Part shown: positions 54,002 through 62,423 of the stretch, in pieces
Position numbering within the stretch: position 1 is the first letter of the stretch
Layout of the letters: every line of letters starts with the position of its first letter
NCBI GenBank assembly: GCA_965216515.1
Contig: OZ244173.1
Coordinates: forward strand, 3,162,001 to 3,226,000
Reading direction: 5' to 3'
DNA length: 64,000 bases
Source of the DNA: CAXMRP01 sp965216515
GTDB lineage: Bacteria; Pseudomonadota; Alphaproteobacteria; Rhizobiales; Afifellaceae
Translations under genes and position numbers: made by a program
Notes under the pieces: model-generated
Told to the model about the DNA's origin: nothing
Database searches by the model: none
The model's input: the letters and a program-made list of their open reading frames with translations, nothing else

Positions 54002-54874
54002 ATGAAGTCGCTGCACGCATTTGCCGCCCCGGCCGACGGTCATCTCGATCCTGCCATGCGCAAGGCCTGGCAATCCGACGGATTCCTCGTGTTGCGCGAT
54101 TTTGCCAGCGGCGAGGCCTTGCAAGCGTTGCGCGCGGAGATAGACAAACTCGTCGAGGCGTTCGATCCGGCATCGGTGCGGACGATCTTTTCAACGACGG
54201 ATCAGAAGCACGCCGCCGATGATTATTTTCGCCAATCGGGAGACAAGATCCGCTTCTTCTTCGAGCCGGAAGCTTTTGATGACGAAGGAAGACTGACCCG
54301 CGACAAGCGCCGTGCCCTGAACAAGATCGGCCATGCCATGCATGATCGCAATCCGGTCTTCAATGCCTTTTGCCGCGATCCCCGTCTCGCGAACATGGCC
54401 GGCGATCTCGGTATGGCCGACCCCCGCCTGGTTCAGTCCATGGTGATATTCAAGCAGCCGGAAATCGGCGCCGAGGTCGGTATGCACCAGGACTCCACGT
54501 TTATTTACACCGATCCGCTGTCGACGATCGGCTTCTGGTTTGCCCTTGACGACGCCGATGCGGACAACGGTTGCCTGGTCGGAATTCCCGGCTGCCACAT
54601 GGGCCCCCTGAAGGAGCGTTTCCGCTACCGCGGTGAAGATTTGGTGATGGAACAGGGCGAGCCTGCGGACTGGGAAGCGATGGAGCCGGTCGCGCTGGAA
54701 GCGCCGGCGGGCACGCTCGTTGTTCTGCACGGTACGGCGCCGCACGGCTCGGCCCCCAACCGGAGCCCACGACCGCGCGAGGCCTTTGCCCTCCATGTGG
54801 TTGACGGTGCCGCGGCCTATGCGCCGGACAACTGGCTCCGCCGACCTCCCGACATGCCCTTTCGTGGCTTTTAA
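54002..54874 (+). CDS. Phytanoyl-CoA dioxygenase (PhyH) family protein
   Basis: A 290-residue iron(II)/2-oxoglutarate oxygenase-like protein. The iron triad is readable: histidine and aspartate in VGMHQDSTFIYTDP and a distal histidine in LHGTAPHGSAPNRS, followed by an arginine-rich 2-oxoglutarate region. The N-terminus AWQSDGFLVLRDFASGEALQ is typical of PhyH. The gene is 25 bases after deoB and 3 bases before add, so it belongs to the salvage operon, where it may oxidise an imported modified nucleoside; that is speculation. Confidence 0.85.
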   Translation: MKSLHAFAAPADGHLDPAMRKAWQSDGFLVLRDFASGEALQALRAEIDKLVEAFDPASVRTIFSTTDQKHAADDYFRQSGDKIRFFFEPEAFDDEGRLTRDKRRALNKIGHAMHDRNPVFNAFCRDPRLANMAGDLGMADPRLVQSMVIFKQPEIGAEVGMHQDSTFIYTDPLSTIGFWFALDDADADNGCLVGIPGCHMGPLKERFRYRGEDLVMEQGEPADWEAMEPVALEAPAGTLVVLHGTAPHGSAPNRSPRPREAFALHVVDGAAAYAPDNWLRRPPDMPFRGF

Positions 54875-54877
54875 CCG

Positions 54878-55861
54878 GTGATATTGCAGGCCGAACTGCA
54901 CTGCCATGCGGAAGGATCGGCATCCCCGGACCTCGCCCGCAAGATGGCCGCCAGATACGGCGTTGATATCGAGTCGGTGATTACGCCGGACGGATCGAGC
55001 TACCGTTGGCGGGATTTTTCCCGGTTCCTTGCCGCATATGACGTGATCGCCGGCTTGTTCCGCGCCGAGGAGGACTATTCGGAGCTTGCACACCGGTATC
55101 TCACGGGCATCGCCGCACACGGCGCGATCTACGGAGAGCTGTTTGTGTCGCCCGGCCATGCGCAGCGTATCGGTCTTGGCTATCCGGCCTACATCGCCGG
55201 GCTGGCCGATGGCATGGCCCGTGCGCGGGCTGAGGCCGGCATCGAAGCGCGGATCGTTCCCGTTGCCGAGCGCCACTACGGACCCGAACAGGCCCTCGCC
55301 GATGCCCGGATGGTAGCGGCCAATCCACACCCTCTCGTCACCGGGTTTGGCATGGCCGGCGACGAGCGGATGTATGCGCCTGCCGATTTTGCGCCGGCGT
55401 TTGCCGTGGCCGCCGATTCCGGCCTCGCCCTGACGGTCCATGCCGGCGAGGTGTGCGGAGCGGAAAGCGTGCGCGCCGCACTCGACAGTTTGCCGGTGAC
55501 ACGGATCGGGCACGGCGTGCGGGCAATCGAAGACCCTGATCTGGTACGCCGGTTGGCCGACGAAAATATCGTCCTTGAGGTCTGCCCGGGCTCCAATGTC
55601 GCCCTCGGCCTTTATCGGAATCGCAAGGAACATCCGCTGGATCGCCTGCGCACCGCCGGCGTTTCGGTCACGATCAGTTCCGATGATCCGCCTTTTTTTC
55701 GCACAAGCCTGGCGAACGAATACGATCAGACCCGCGCCATGCTCGGATATGATGAACCCGCGCTTTTGCAGTTGACCCGGACCGCACTGGACGCCGCCTT
55801 CGTTGATGCCGAAACGCGCGAAAACCTGATCCGGCGCCTCTGCCGGGCTGGAGGCAGATGA
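54878..55861 (+). CDS. add: Adenosine deaminase
   Basis: A 327-residue TIM-barrel deaminase of the adenosine/adenine deaminase family. Zinc motifs are LHCHAEGSASPD near the N-terminus, VHAGEVCGAESV with the proton-donor glutamate, RIGHGVRA and the SSDDPPFF aspartates. The usual HLxGS reads HAEGS. Starts with GTG 54878, three bases after the dioxygenase stop. Converts adenosine and deoxyadenosine to inosine forms, which PNP can then cleave. Confidence 0.9.
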   Translation: MILQAELHCHAEGSASPDLARKMAARYGVDIESVITPDGSSYRWRDFSRFLAAYDVIAGLFRAEEDYSELAHRYLTGIAAHGAIYGELFVSPGHAQRIGLGYPAYIAGLADGMARARAEAGIEARIVPVAERHYGPEQALADARMVAANPHPLVTGFGMAGDERMYAPADFAPAFAVAADSGLALTVHAGEVCGAESVRAALDSLPVTRIGHGVRAIEDPDLVRRLADENIVLEVCPGSNVALGLYRNRKEHPLDRLRTAGVSVTISSDDPPFFRTSLANEYDQTRAMLGYDEPALLQLTRTALDAAFVDAETRENLIRRLCRAGGR

Positions 55862-55963
55862 AATAACGGTGAATTCCACAGGCGCGTGCGGCCGGCGCGG
55901 CCGGGCGGCGTTCCCTCAGTCGATTCCGATCGCTATGGTGCGGGAAAATCGGCAGGGACCACC

Positions 55964-56593
55964 ATGGAAAACGTGACAGTCGTCGACCATCCGCTTGTTC
56001 AGCACAAGCTCACAATCATGCGCGATGTCGGCACATCGACGGCCGGTTTTCGGCGTCTGCTTCGCGAAATTGCAGCGTTGCTCTGCTACGAGGCGACCCG
56101 CGACCTCGCATTGACCACAAAGACCATCGAGACCCCCCTCAAGGAGATGGAAGCGCCGACCCTGGCCGGCAAGAAACTGGTCTTCGCGTCAATCCTGAGA
56201 GCCGGCAACGGGCTCCTGGAGGGTATGCTCGATCTGGTTCCGTCCGCCCGGGTCGCCCATGTCGGTCTGTATCGTGACCACAAGACGCTGGAAGCGGTGG
56301 AGTATTATTTCAAGGCCCCGGATGATTTGTCGGAACGGCTCACGATCGCTGTCGATCCCATGCTGGCGACGGCCAATTCGGCGATTGCGGCAATCGATTT
56401 GCTGAAAAAGCGTGGCGCCACGAAAATCCGGTTCGTTTGCCTGCTGGCTGCACCGGAAGGGATCGATCGCTTCCATCAGGCCCATCCGGACGTTGACATA
56501 TTCACCGCCGCTATTGATGTGCAGCTAAATGAAAAAGGTTACATCATGCCCGGCCTTGGGGATGCCGGCGATCGCATGTATGGCACCAAATAG
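55964..56593 (+). CDS. upp: Uracil phosphoribosyltransferase
   Basis: A 209-residue salvage enzyme making UMP from uracil and PRPP. Family landmarks are HPLVQHKLTIMRDVGTST, SILRAGNGLLEGMLDLVP and the uracil-binding C-terminus GLGDAGDRMYGTK. The PRPP loop, usually ATGGSA or ATGNSA, reads VDPMLATANSA, so one conserved glycine is alanine. Start ATG 55964; the frame is open 26 codons upstream. Last gene of the nucleoside operon, 102 bases after add. Confidence 0.93.
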   Translation: MENVTVVDHPLVQHKLTIMRDVGTSTAGFRRLLREIAALLCYEATRDLALTTKTIETPLKEMEAPTLAGKKLVFASILRAGNGLLEGMLDLVPSARVAHVGLYRDHKTLEAVEYYFKAPDDLSERLTIAVDPMLATANSAIAAIDLLKKRGATKIRFVCLLAAPEGIDRFHQAHPDVDIFTAAIDVQLNEKGYIMPGLGDAGDRMYGTK

Positions 56594-56737
56594 CCGGCCG
56601 GAACGACAGCCCCGCCGCCTTCCGCATACTGTAAGTCCCCTGATTCGCCGGGATTATCGCGTTCGTTCGGATTTTAATGAATTGTGAAACAGAGTTTTGG
56701 CGTCCGTTGGCCACATTTGCAAAAACGGAGCCCGAAC

Positions 56738-57271
56738 ATGCGCGAGATCTTTGCGGCCTGCGTCATATTGGCTGTCGGTGCCATGGCCGCCCCGATGATC
56801 CTGCCGGATCTTCTGTCCAAGGTTCGCGACGATGCCAAAGCCCGCAACGCGGCAAGCGGCGAAAATCACGCTGCCGTCGTGACCCGTGCATCGGATGCGG
56901 CCTCCACGCACAAATACCGGGCCGGCCGGAACGGCCATTTCTATCTCCAGGCGGATATTATGGGCGGGCGAATTCCGGTCGTTGTCGATACTGGAGCGAG
57001 CATGGTGGCCTTGCGTGAATCCGATGCCGCCCGCGCCGGCATTCGCGTTGGCCGCGCCGATTTCACATTGCGGCTGTCGACCGCCAACGGCACATCCTAC
57101 GGCGCCCCCTACATGCTCGATTACGTTGCCATCGACGGGGTCGAGGTCCGCAATGTCGAGGCTGTGATCATGCGCGACGACCTTTTGCAGTCCAATCTTC
57201 TGGGTGCCAGTTTCCTGAACCGGCTCCACCGCTTCGAGATTTCCGGAAATACGCTCTATATCGAAGGCTGA
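56738..57271 (+). CDS. Retropepsin-like aspartic protease, TIGR02281 family
   Basis: A 177-residue protein with one N-terminal membrane anchor (FAACVILAVGAMAAPMILP) and a periplasmic clan AA protease domain. The active-site motif is VVVDTGASMVAL, followed by NGTSYGAPYMLDYVAIDGVE and LLGASFLNRLHRFEI, the second hallmark of the fold. Such single-domain proteins act as dimers; substrates in bacteria are largely unknown. The ATG at 56738 was chosen over an upstream in-frame start for its membrane-anchor context. Confidence 0.87.
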   Translation: MREIFAACVILAVGAMAAPMILPDLLSKVRDDAKARNAASGENHAAVVTRASDAASTHKYRAGRNGHFYLQADIMGGRIPVVVDTGASMVALRESDAARAGIRVGRADFTLRLSTANGTSYGAPYMLDYVAIDGVEVRNVEAVIMRDDLLQSNLLGASFLNRLHRFEISGNTLYIEG

Positions 57272-57346
57272 ACAGCCGGCGTCCTGCATCGGCACTTGAA
57301 TTTGCCGTGCCATCGGCCATAACGGCCTCCTGCACATGAGGGTACC

Positions 57347-58849
57347 ATGTTCCCGACACCGGTCGCCGCGTTGCCGGCCAATACCGCCGCCTATGAGACG
57401 ACGCCGCTTGTCCGACCGACCGGATTTCGCGAATACGATGCCCGTTGGAAGCTCGGCGAGGAGTTGAATTTGATGGGCGTCCAGGCCCTCGGCCTTGGGC
57501 TTGGGACTCTGCTCGGCGAACTGGGATGCGGCCGCGACATCGTCACCGGCCACGATTACCGCGCCTATTCCCTGTCGGTGAAGCAGGCCCTGACCACCGG
57601 CCTCATGGCAAGCGGATGCCGGGTGCACGACATCGGTCTGGCGCTCTCGCCCATGGCGTACTATGCCCAGTTTGCGCTTGATGTGCCGGCGGTCGCCATG
57701 GTCACCGCCTCCCACAACGCAAATGGATGGACAGGCGTGAAAATGGGCGCCGACCGGCCGGTCACCTTCGGGCCGGACGAGATGACGAGGCTGAGGGAGA
57801 TTGTGCTCGGCGGCGCGTTTGATGCGCGCGGCGGGGGTGCGTACGGTTATGTTGCCGGATTTCCGGAAATCTATGCCGGGAACCTGACCGACAGGGCAGC
57901 GCTTGCGCGGAAACTCAAGGTCGTTGTTGCCTGCGGCAATGGCACGGCGGGCGCCTTTGCGCCTGAAATCCTTGAACGGATCGGTTGCGAGGTTGTCCCG
58001 CTTGATTGCGAATTGGATCACGCCTTTCCCCGCTACAATCCCAACCCCGAAGACCTGGAGATGCTTGGCGCCATTCGCGATGCCGTGCTCCAGTCCGGCG
58101 CTGATGTCGGATTCGGATTCGATGGTGACGGCGACCGTTGCGGCGTCATTGACAATGCGGGGGAGGCGATTTTTGCCGACAAGGTCGGTCTGCTTCTTGC
58201 CCGCGATCTCGCCGCCGCGCATGGCCCCCAGCGATTTATCGTCGATATCAAGGCCACCGGCCTGTTCCAGACCGACCCCGTCCTCAAGGCAAACGGCGCC
58301 TCCGTCGACTATTGGAAAACAGGTCATTCCCACATCAAGCGGCGAGTTCGCGAATTGGGCGCACTTGCCGGCTTCGAAAAATCCGGCCACTTTTTCTTCA
58401 ATCGACCCGTCGGCCACGGCTACGACGACGCGCTTGTTGCCGCGATCGCTGTCTGCGACATGCTTGATCGCGCACCGGGGCGCACGCTTTCCGAGCTTGC
58501 CAGTGAACTGGCCAGAACCTGGGGTTCTCCGACCATGTCTCCCCATTGTCCGGATGAAGAGAAGTACGGCGTTATCGAGAAGATCGTGGCGGATTTTGAG
58601 GCGATGCGCGATCGCGGCGCCAGTTTTGCCGGCCAGCCGATCGCCGATCTCATCACGGTCAACGGTGCGCGCATTGTCAACGCCGACGGTACCTGGGGTC
58701 TGGTGCGCGCCTCCTCAAATTTGCCCGAATTGGTTGTGGTCGTGGAAAGCCCCGTGTCTGAGCAGCGAATGCGCGATATGTTTGCGGCGATCGACGGGAT
58801 GATTCGCAAACATCCCGAAGTTGGCGCATATAACCAGACACTGGCCTGA
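57347..58849 (+). CDS. Phosphomannomutase/phosphoglucomutase
   Basis: A 500-residue alpha-D-phosphohexomutase of the AlgC/ManB type. The phosphoserine is Ser122 in MVTASHNANGWTGVKMG, the magnesium loop is FGFDGDGDRCGVID, the sugar loop is GFEKSGHFFF and the phosphate-binding RASSNLPELVVVVES lies near the C-terminus. It supplies mannose-1-phosphate or glucose-1-phosphate for surface polysaccharides. Its stop overlaps the following PhnD-like gene by one base. Confidence 0.92.
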   Translation: MFPTPVAALPANTAAYETTPLVRPTGFREYDARWKLGEELNLMGVQALGLGLGTLLGELGCGRDIVTGHDYRAYSLSVKQALTTGLMASGCRVHDIGLALSPMAYYAQFALDVPAVAMVTASHNANGWTGVKMGADRPVTFGPDEMTRLREIVLGGAFDARGGGAYGYVAGFPEIYAGNLTDRAALARKLKVVVACGNGTAGAFAPEILERIGCEVVPLDCELDHAFPRYNPNPEDLEMLGAIRDAVLQSGADVGFGFDGDGDRCGVIDNAGEAIFADKVGLLLARDLAAAHGPQRFIVDIKATGLFQTDPVLKANGASVDYWKTGHSHIKRRVRELGALAGFEKSGHFFFNRPVGHGYDDALVAAIAVCDMLDRAPGRTLSELASELARTWGSPTMSPHCPDEEKYGVIEKIVADFEAMRDRGASFAGQPIADLITVNGARIVNADGTWGLVRASSNLPELVVVVESPVSEQRMRDMFAAIDGMIRKHPEVGAYNQTLA

Positions 58850-60408
58850 TGTCCGGACTTCGGCATGTCAATTTGAGCACCACCAATGATCAGTTGGCCG
58901 ATGCGTTTGCGATCGGCGCAAGCGGCGGAAAGATATTTGCCCTCGCTCTGTCCGTCCTGGTTGCGCACTTGGCACCGGGACAGACCATAGCGCACGCCCA
59001 GGACCGGATCCCGGATATCGGCATTGGCCCGGGAAGCGAAAGCGAGCAGGAACGCATACGGCGTGACCTGCAGCGCTGGCGCAGCGGCGAAACGGTCGAA
59101 AGCTCCGAAGAAGGCCTGTCGCCGGCCACGGAATTGAGTGAGGATGAACTCGGCCGGCTGCGCACACTCATTGATCCCGACAGCCCTGATTCTCTGAGGC
59201 AGGCGCCGAATGGCGAAGGCCGGGAATCGGACGAACTCGCCGAAGGCGCCATTTTCGGCAACGATGTCGCAGTTCCCGGCGAGGACGTTCCCGGTCCCTA
59301 TCATGATGTCAGCGACGTTGTTGATGACGAGAGCGGCGCCACCGTGAACCTGACACCACCGGGCGACCGCAAGCCGACCTTCCGGATCGGTATCGTGCCG
59401 CATGGCGATGTCGGTCGTCTGCTGGAAGATCTCGATCCCATGCGCAAGACGCTGGCCCGGGCGCTTTCCAGGCCGGTGGAGATTCTGCCGATCGCGTCCC
59501 TGTCCGCTCTCGTTGATGCCCAGGTGCTGAAGCGGGTCGATCTGGCATTCCTCTCCACCAGCGCCTACGTGACCGCAGATCAGCTTTGCCGCTGTGTTGA
59601 ACCGTTGGTCGCACCGCTCGCCAGCGATGGCACAATGGCCAGCTATGCCCTGATCGTTGCCCTTCGAGGCTCCGGTTTTTCCACGCTGGCTGACCTTGAA
59701 GGCAAATTGGTTGCGGTCGCGCCGGCGGATTCTGTTGCCGGACGGCTGTATCAGCTGGCCTCCCTGAAGGCGGACGGCCTGGATCCAGGCGCATTTTTCG
59801 GCGCGATCAAGAACAACGTTTCCACTGTCGAAGCGGTTCTGAGCATGCGCGATGGCCTTGCCGATGCCGCCTTCGCCTGGAGTTCGCTGGCCGGCCCGGT
59901 GGCGTCGGGCTACACCCGCGGCACCTTCTCCCATCTTGTCGGGCAGGGCCAGCTCGGCATGAACGAGATTCAGATTGTCTGGAAATCCAGGCCGCTGACC
60001 AACAGCCCGGTTTCGGTGCTGAAGTCACTGGACGCGGAGGACAAGCGGGTTCTGACCGACTATCTTGTCGCCGCGGCGGAATCCGATCCGGCGATATATG
60101 ACATCCTGGACCCGGTCTATGGCGGCGGCTACCAGCCGATCGTGCCATCGGACTATCACGGCGCCAGTGTTCTGGCCCGACAATCGGTCGATGCCGGAGA
60201 CGATGTTAAAAAAATTCCCGTACCCCGGTTGCGCGGAGCGGCTGCGCCGGACGTGCGCGGCACCGGCACGAAATCCGATGACCTTGAGCCGGCGGCCCTG
60301 GAGCCATCGATCACAGGATCTTCCTTGCCCGGCGCGTTGGAGCCTGAACCGGATCAAACCATATTTTTGCCTGCGAAACCGGCAGAGACCTTGTTGCGAC
60401 CGGAATAG
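58849..60408 (+). CDS. PhnD-like periplasmic binding protein with long acidic linker
   Basis: A 519-residue protein. A hydrophobic export segment at about residues 28-50 is followed by some 125 residues rich in Glu, Asp and Ser with no recognisable fold. The domain from about residue 176 to 430 resembles phosphate/phosphonate-type binding proteins: FRIGIVPHGDVGRLLEDLDP, VDLAFLSTSAYVTADQLC, LADLEGKLVAVAPADSVAGR and VLSMRDGLADAAFAWSS. The tail is again low complexity. No permease or ATPase is adjacent, so it may be a sensor or cell-envelope protein rather than part of an importer. Confidence 0.75.
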   Translation: MSGLRHVNLSTTNDQLADAFAIGASGGKIFALALSVLVAHLAPGQTIAHAQDRIPDIGIGPGSESEQERIRRDLQRWRSGETVESSEEGLSPATELSEDELGRLRTLIDPDSPDSLRQAPNGEGRESDELAEGAIFGNDVAVPGEDVPGPYHDVSDVVDDESGATVNLTPPGDRKPTFRIGIVPHGDVGRLLEDLDPMRKTLARALSRPVEILPIASLSALVDAQVLKRVDLAFLSTSAYVTADQLCRCVEPLVAPLASDGTMASYALIVALRGSGFSTLADLEGKLVAVAPADSVAGRLYQLASLKADGLDPGAFFGAIKNNVSTVEAVLSMRDGLADAAFAWSSLAGPVASGYTRGTFSHLVGQGQLGMNEIQIVWKSRPLTNSPVSVLKSLDAEDKRVLTDYLVAAAESDPAIYDILDPVYGGGYQPIVPSDYHGASVLARQSVDAGDDVKKIPVPRLRGAAAPDVRGTGTKSDDLEPAALEPSITGSSLPGALEPEPDQTIFLPAKPAETLLRPE

Positions 60409-60417
60409 GCCAAAGAA

Positions 60418-60445
60418 AACGCCCGCCGGGAATTCGGCGGGCGTT
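60418..60445 (-). terminator. Intrinsic terminator between convergent genes
   Basis: Arms AACGCCCGCC and GGCGGGCGTT pair perfectly around an 8-base loop. On the minus strand the stem is followed by TTTTCTTT, so it mainly terminates the CpaC-N-domain-like gene, about 75 bases after its stop; it could also stop plus-strand transcripts less efficiently. Confidence 0.75.
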
Positions 60446-60520
60446 CCGGGTTGATTGGCACGGTCTGCCAGGATCGGGAAGGAACGGTACGGCGGATTGC
60501 CGTGCTGTTGTTTTCCGGTC

Positions 60521-60994
60521 CTATTTTGCTGAGGAGAACTGCTGGCGGCCCTCGATCTGCGTCCGCGCCGATTCAAACAGCTCCTGGGCATCGCCGACCG
60601 AGACGACCTGCTCGCATGTCGGTGCGCAGGAAAGTGTCTGGCGCTTGCTGCCATAGAATACGGTCGTCAGTCTTCGAACGTTCGACGAGACACGAATGGT
60701 TGTGTTTGCGATCTCCGAACCCTCTGAGTCCAGTACGATCATGTTCGTTGAGCCGGCCGACTTGCCGGTCAGGACCAGCGTCTGGTCATCCTGAACGGCG
60801 GCGTCGGCGATACCGGGGTTGCCGATAACGATGGTGCCGGCTGACCGCTCCAGCTTGACGATTTTGGCGAAATCGATCTTGACCTCGATCGTATCGTCAA
60901 GTGCCGCAGCCTGTTGGGCGGGCAGGGCGACAAATAGCGCCAGGCTCGCTGCGGCGACAAACCTGCGAGCCGAACGGAATATGCGCGTGTTCAT
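60521..60994 (-). CDS. Pilus assembly protein N-terminal (CpaC-N-like) domain protein
   Basis: A 157-residue exported protein. A signal peptide ends near AAALDD, and the mature part follows the N-terminal domain of CpaC secretins: DFAKIVKLERSAGTIVIGNP, DAAVQDDQTLVLTGKSAGST and MIVLDSEGSEIANTTIRVSS. The C-terminus has a cysteine pair in SCAPTCEQVV, which could form a disulfide. It has no secretin domain. ATG 60994 has a GGAGAG site. It is divergent from flp, so it is probably an accessory of the Tad apparatus, perhaps interacting with CpaC. Confidence 0.82.
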   Translation of the reverse strand: MNTRIFRSARRFVAAASLALFVALPAQQAAALDDTIEVKIDFAKIVKLERSAGTIVIGNPGIADAAVQDDQTLVLTGKSAGSTNMIVLDSEGSEIANTTIRVSSNVRRLTTVFYGSKRQTLSCAPTCEQVVSVGDAQELFESARTQIEGRQQFSSAK

Positions 60995-61488
60995 GGGAAT
61001 CTCTCCGTGCCTTTGGTTGCCAGACAATCGCAATAAAGGGTGAACGAATTCCAAACGTCCGGCGATGCGCGCCGAATTTCCAGCCTGTGGGCATGATCGG
61101 AATGCCGGGATGCAGTGTGGCGGATTGCGAAGCGGACGGGTGACGATCCCTGTCCCGGCCGTTTCCGGCCTGTCAATTCCGCTCCGAAATGGCGAATTCG
61201 CTTTGCACCGGAAAGATCGCGGCCACGATACCTGCGAAACTGCCGAGCTGCCATGGTTAACAGAAGAAAAACAGGACTGAAATATCTATTTCTTGAATAG
61301 AAGGCGAAGTCAAAGAACAGATTTAGAGTTAGTTCACCATTGCAAATAAAGCGGAGATAGCCCCGAGATTCGTTGATCGAATTAACCGGTGGGAAATTTC
61401 TGGGTGCTATCCCTCGCTCAGTTCTGGTCGAAGAGAATATCGACAGGGCAGGCCGACAGGTCAAAGTGGATAAGTAGGAGCAAAAACC
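60995..61488. other. Intergenic region upstream of flp
   Basis: A 494-base gap between divergent genes. The stretch from about 61250 to 61430 is clearly more AT-rich than the surroundings and probably holds the flp promoter. It contains TTAA elements at 61257 and 61382; the second is part of an imperfect dyad GTTGAT-CGA-ATTAAC. I see no convincing gene; open frames here on the minus strand run antisense to flp. Confidence 0.5.
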
Positions 61489-61650
61489 ATGAAGAATCTT
61501 GTTGCGCGTTTCGTGAAGGACGAGTCTGGTGCGACGGCTATTGAATATGGCCTGATCGCTGCGCTCATCTCGGTCGTCCTCATTGCCGTTCTGACCCAGG
61601 TCGGTGGCTCGCTGAACGCCAAGTTCCAGTCGGTCGAAGCCGCGCTGTAA
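61489..61650 (+). CDS. flp: Flp/Fap-type pilin
   Basis: A 53-residue type IVb prepilin. The leader ends KDESG, and the prepilin peptidase should cut between Gly14 and Ala15, leaving ATAIEYGLIAALISVVLIAV with the invariant glutamate at mature position 5. The hydrophobic helix polymerises into the adhesive Flp pilus. The ribosome site is TAGGAG. Followed by a strong terminator, so it is expressed alone at high level, with cpaA, cpaB and cpaC downstream. Confidence 0.93.
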   Translation: MKNLVARFVKDESGATAIEYGLIAALISVVLIAVLTQVGGSLNAKFQSVEAAL

Positions 61651-61715
61651 CTTACGGCCTGTCGGAGCGCCACCGGTTTCCGGCGGCGCTTCCTGCAGGA
61701 CGGCGAAAGCCAAAG

Positions 61716-61743
61716 ACGGAGGGCGAGAGCCCTCCGTTTTTTA
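61716..61743 (+). terminator. Intrinsic terminator after flp
   Basis: Arms ACGGAGGGC and GCCCTCCGT pair perfectly with a GAGA loop and are followed by six T residues. A textbook Rho-independent terminator. Confidence 0.93.
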
Positions 61744-61806
61744 TTGCGGGTGCGATGAATGGGCCCGTATCGCCGGATGAAGGCGTTTCGCCAACGACTT
61801 GTTAAG

Positions 61807-61832
61807 CCGATGGCGACATAGATAGCGCCATC
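61807..61832. promoter_or_regulatory. Inverted repeat upstream of cpaA
   Basis: CGATGGCG (61807-61814) and CGCCATCG (61825-61832) are perfect inverted arms separated by 10 bases, ending 29 bases before the cpaA start. The one-turn spacing suits a dimeric regulator; an mRNA stem is also possible. Confidence 0.4.
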
Positions 61833-61861
61833 GTGCGAACGTGAAGAGGCGAGGGACGACC

Positions 61862-62377
61862 ATGACGCTCAGCACAATGGCCGCTTGGCTGACGATTATC
61901 CTGTTTCCGGCCGCCATGATCTATGCCGGTATCATGGATATCCTGACCATGAAGATACGCAATATGCTCGTCCTGGCCGTCGCCGGCGCCTATTTCGTTC
62001 TTGCGCCAATCGCCGGCTACTCACTGGTCGACATGGCAACCAGTGTCGGGGTCGCCGGTATTGTCTTCGTTGTCACATTCGGTTTTTTCGCCATGGGCTG
62101 GATTGGCGGCGGCGACGCCAAGCTGGCAACTGCCGTCGCTCTCTGGTTCGGCTGGGATCACGCGCTTATCTATTTCATCTACGCCACGCTCGCGGGCGGG
62201 TTGCTGACGTTGGTGATCATCGGTTTTCGTTCTGCGATGCTGCCGGCCAGCTGGTATGCAAATGAATCGATAATGCGCCTCCACAATTCAAAGTCCGGAA
62301 TTCCCTACGGTGCGGCGTTTGCATTCGCCGCCCTGTTTGTCTTTCCATCCACCGCATGGTTTGGCGCGGCCATCTGA
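61862..62377 (+). CDS. cpaA: Prepilin peptidase CpaA
   Basis: A 171-residue A24 aspartic prepilin peptidase with about five to six helices. The two catalytic aspartates are in GIMDILTMKIRN and in the GxGD-type motif WIGGGDAKLATAV. It lacks the N-terminal methylase part of larger PilD enzymes, as usual for CpaA. It would process Flp. ATG 61862 preferred over an in-frame GTG seven codons earlier. Confidence 0.93.
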   Translation: MTLSTMAAWLTIILFPAAMIYAGIMDILTMKIRNMLVLAVAGAYFVLAPIAGYSLVDMATSVGVAGIVFVVTFGFFAMGWIGGGDAKLATAVALWFGWDHALIYFIYATLAGGLLTLVIIGFRSAMLPASWYANESIMRLHNSKSGIPYGAAFAFAALFVFPSTAWFGAAI

Positions 62378-62386
62378 AGCATTTCC

Positions 62387-62423
62387 AAAAAAATTGCCGG
62401 TTCAGCTGGTCAAACCGGCAATT
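62387..62423 (-). terminator. Minus-strand intrinsic terminator in the cpaA-cpaB gap
   Basis: Arms AATTGCCGGTT (62392-62402) and AACCGGCAATT (62413-62423) pair perfectly around 10 bases. On the minus strand the stem runs straight into seven T residues; on the plus strand there is no U-run. It may act weakly for cpaA but is built to stop transcription coming from the right. Confidence 0.7.

Noticed and set aside
60455..60475. A TGGCAC element considered as a sigma-54 promoter -24 box
   Set aside because: The -12 element is not TTGC at the required spacing and the site lies just after a terminator between convergent genes.
61373..61387. TTGA and TTAA pair upstream of flp considered as a CtrA site
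   Set aside because: The half-sites are 5 bases apart, not the required 7.
60991..61713. A 240-codon minus-strand frame covering flp and its upstream region
   Set aside because: It runs antisense to the clear 53-residue Flp pilin, through its terminator side and through AT-rich promoter-like sequence.
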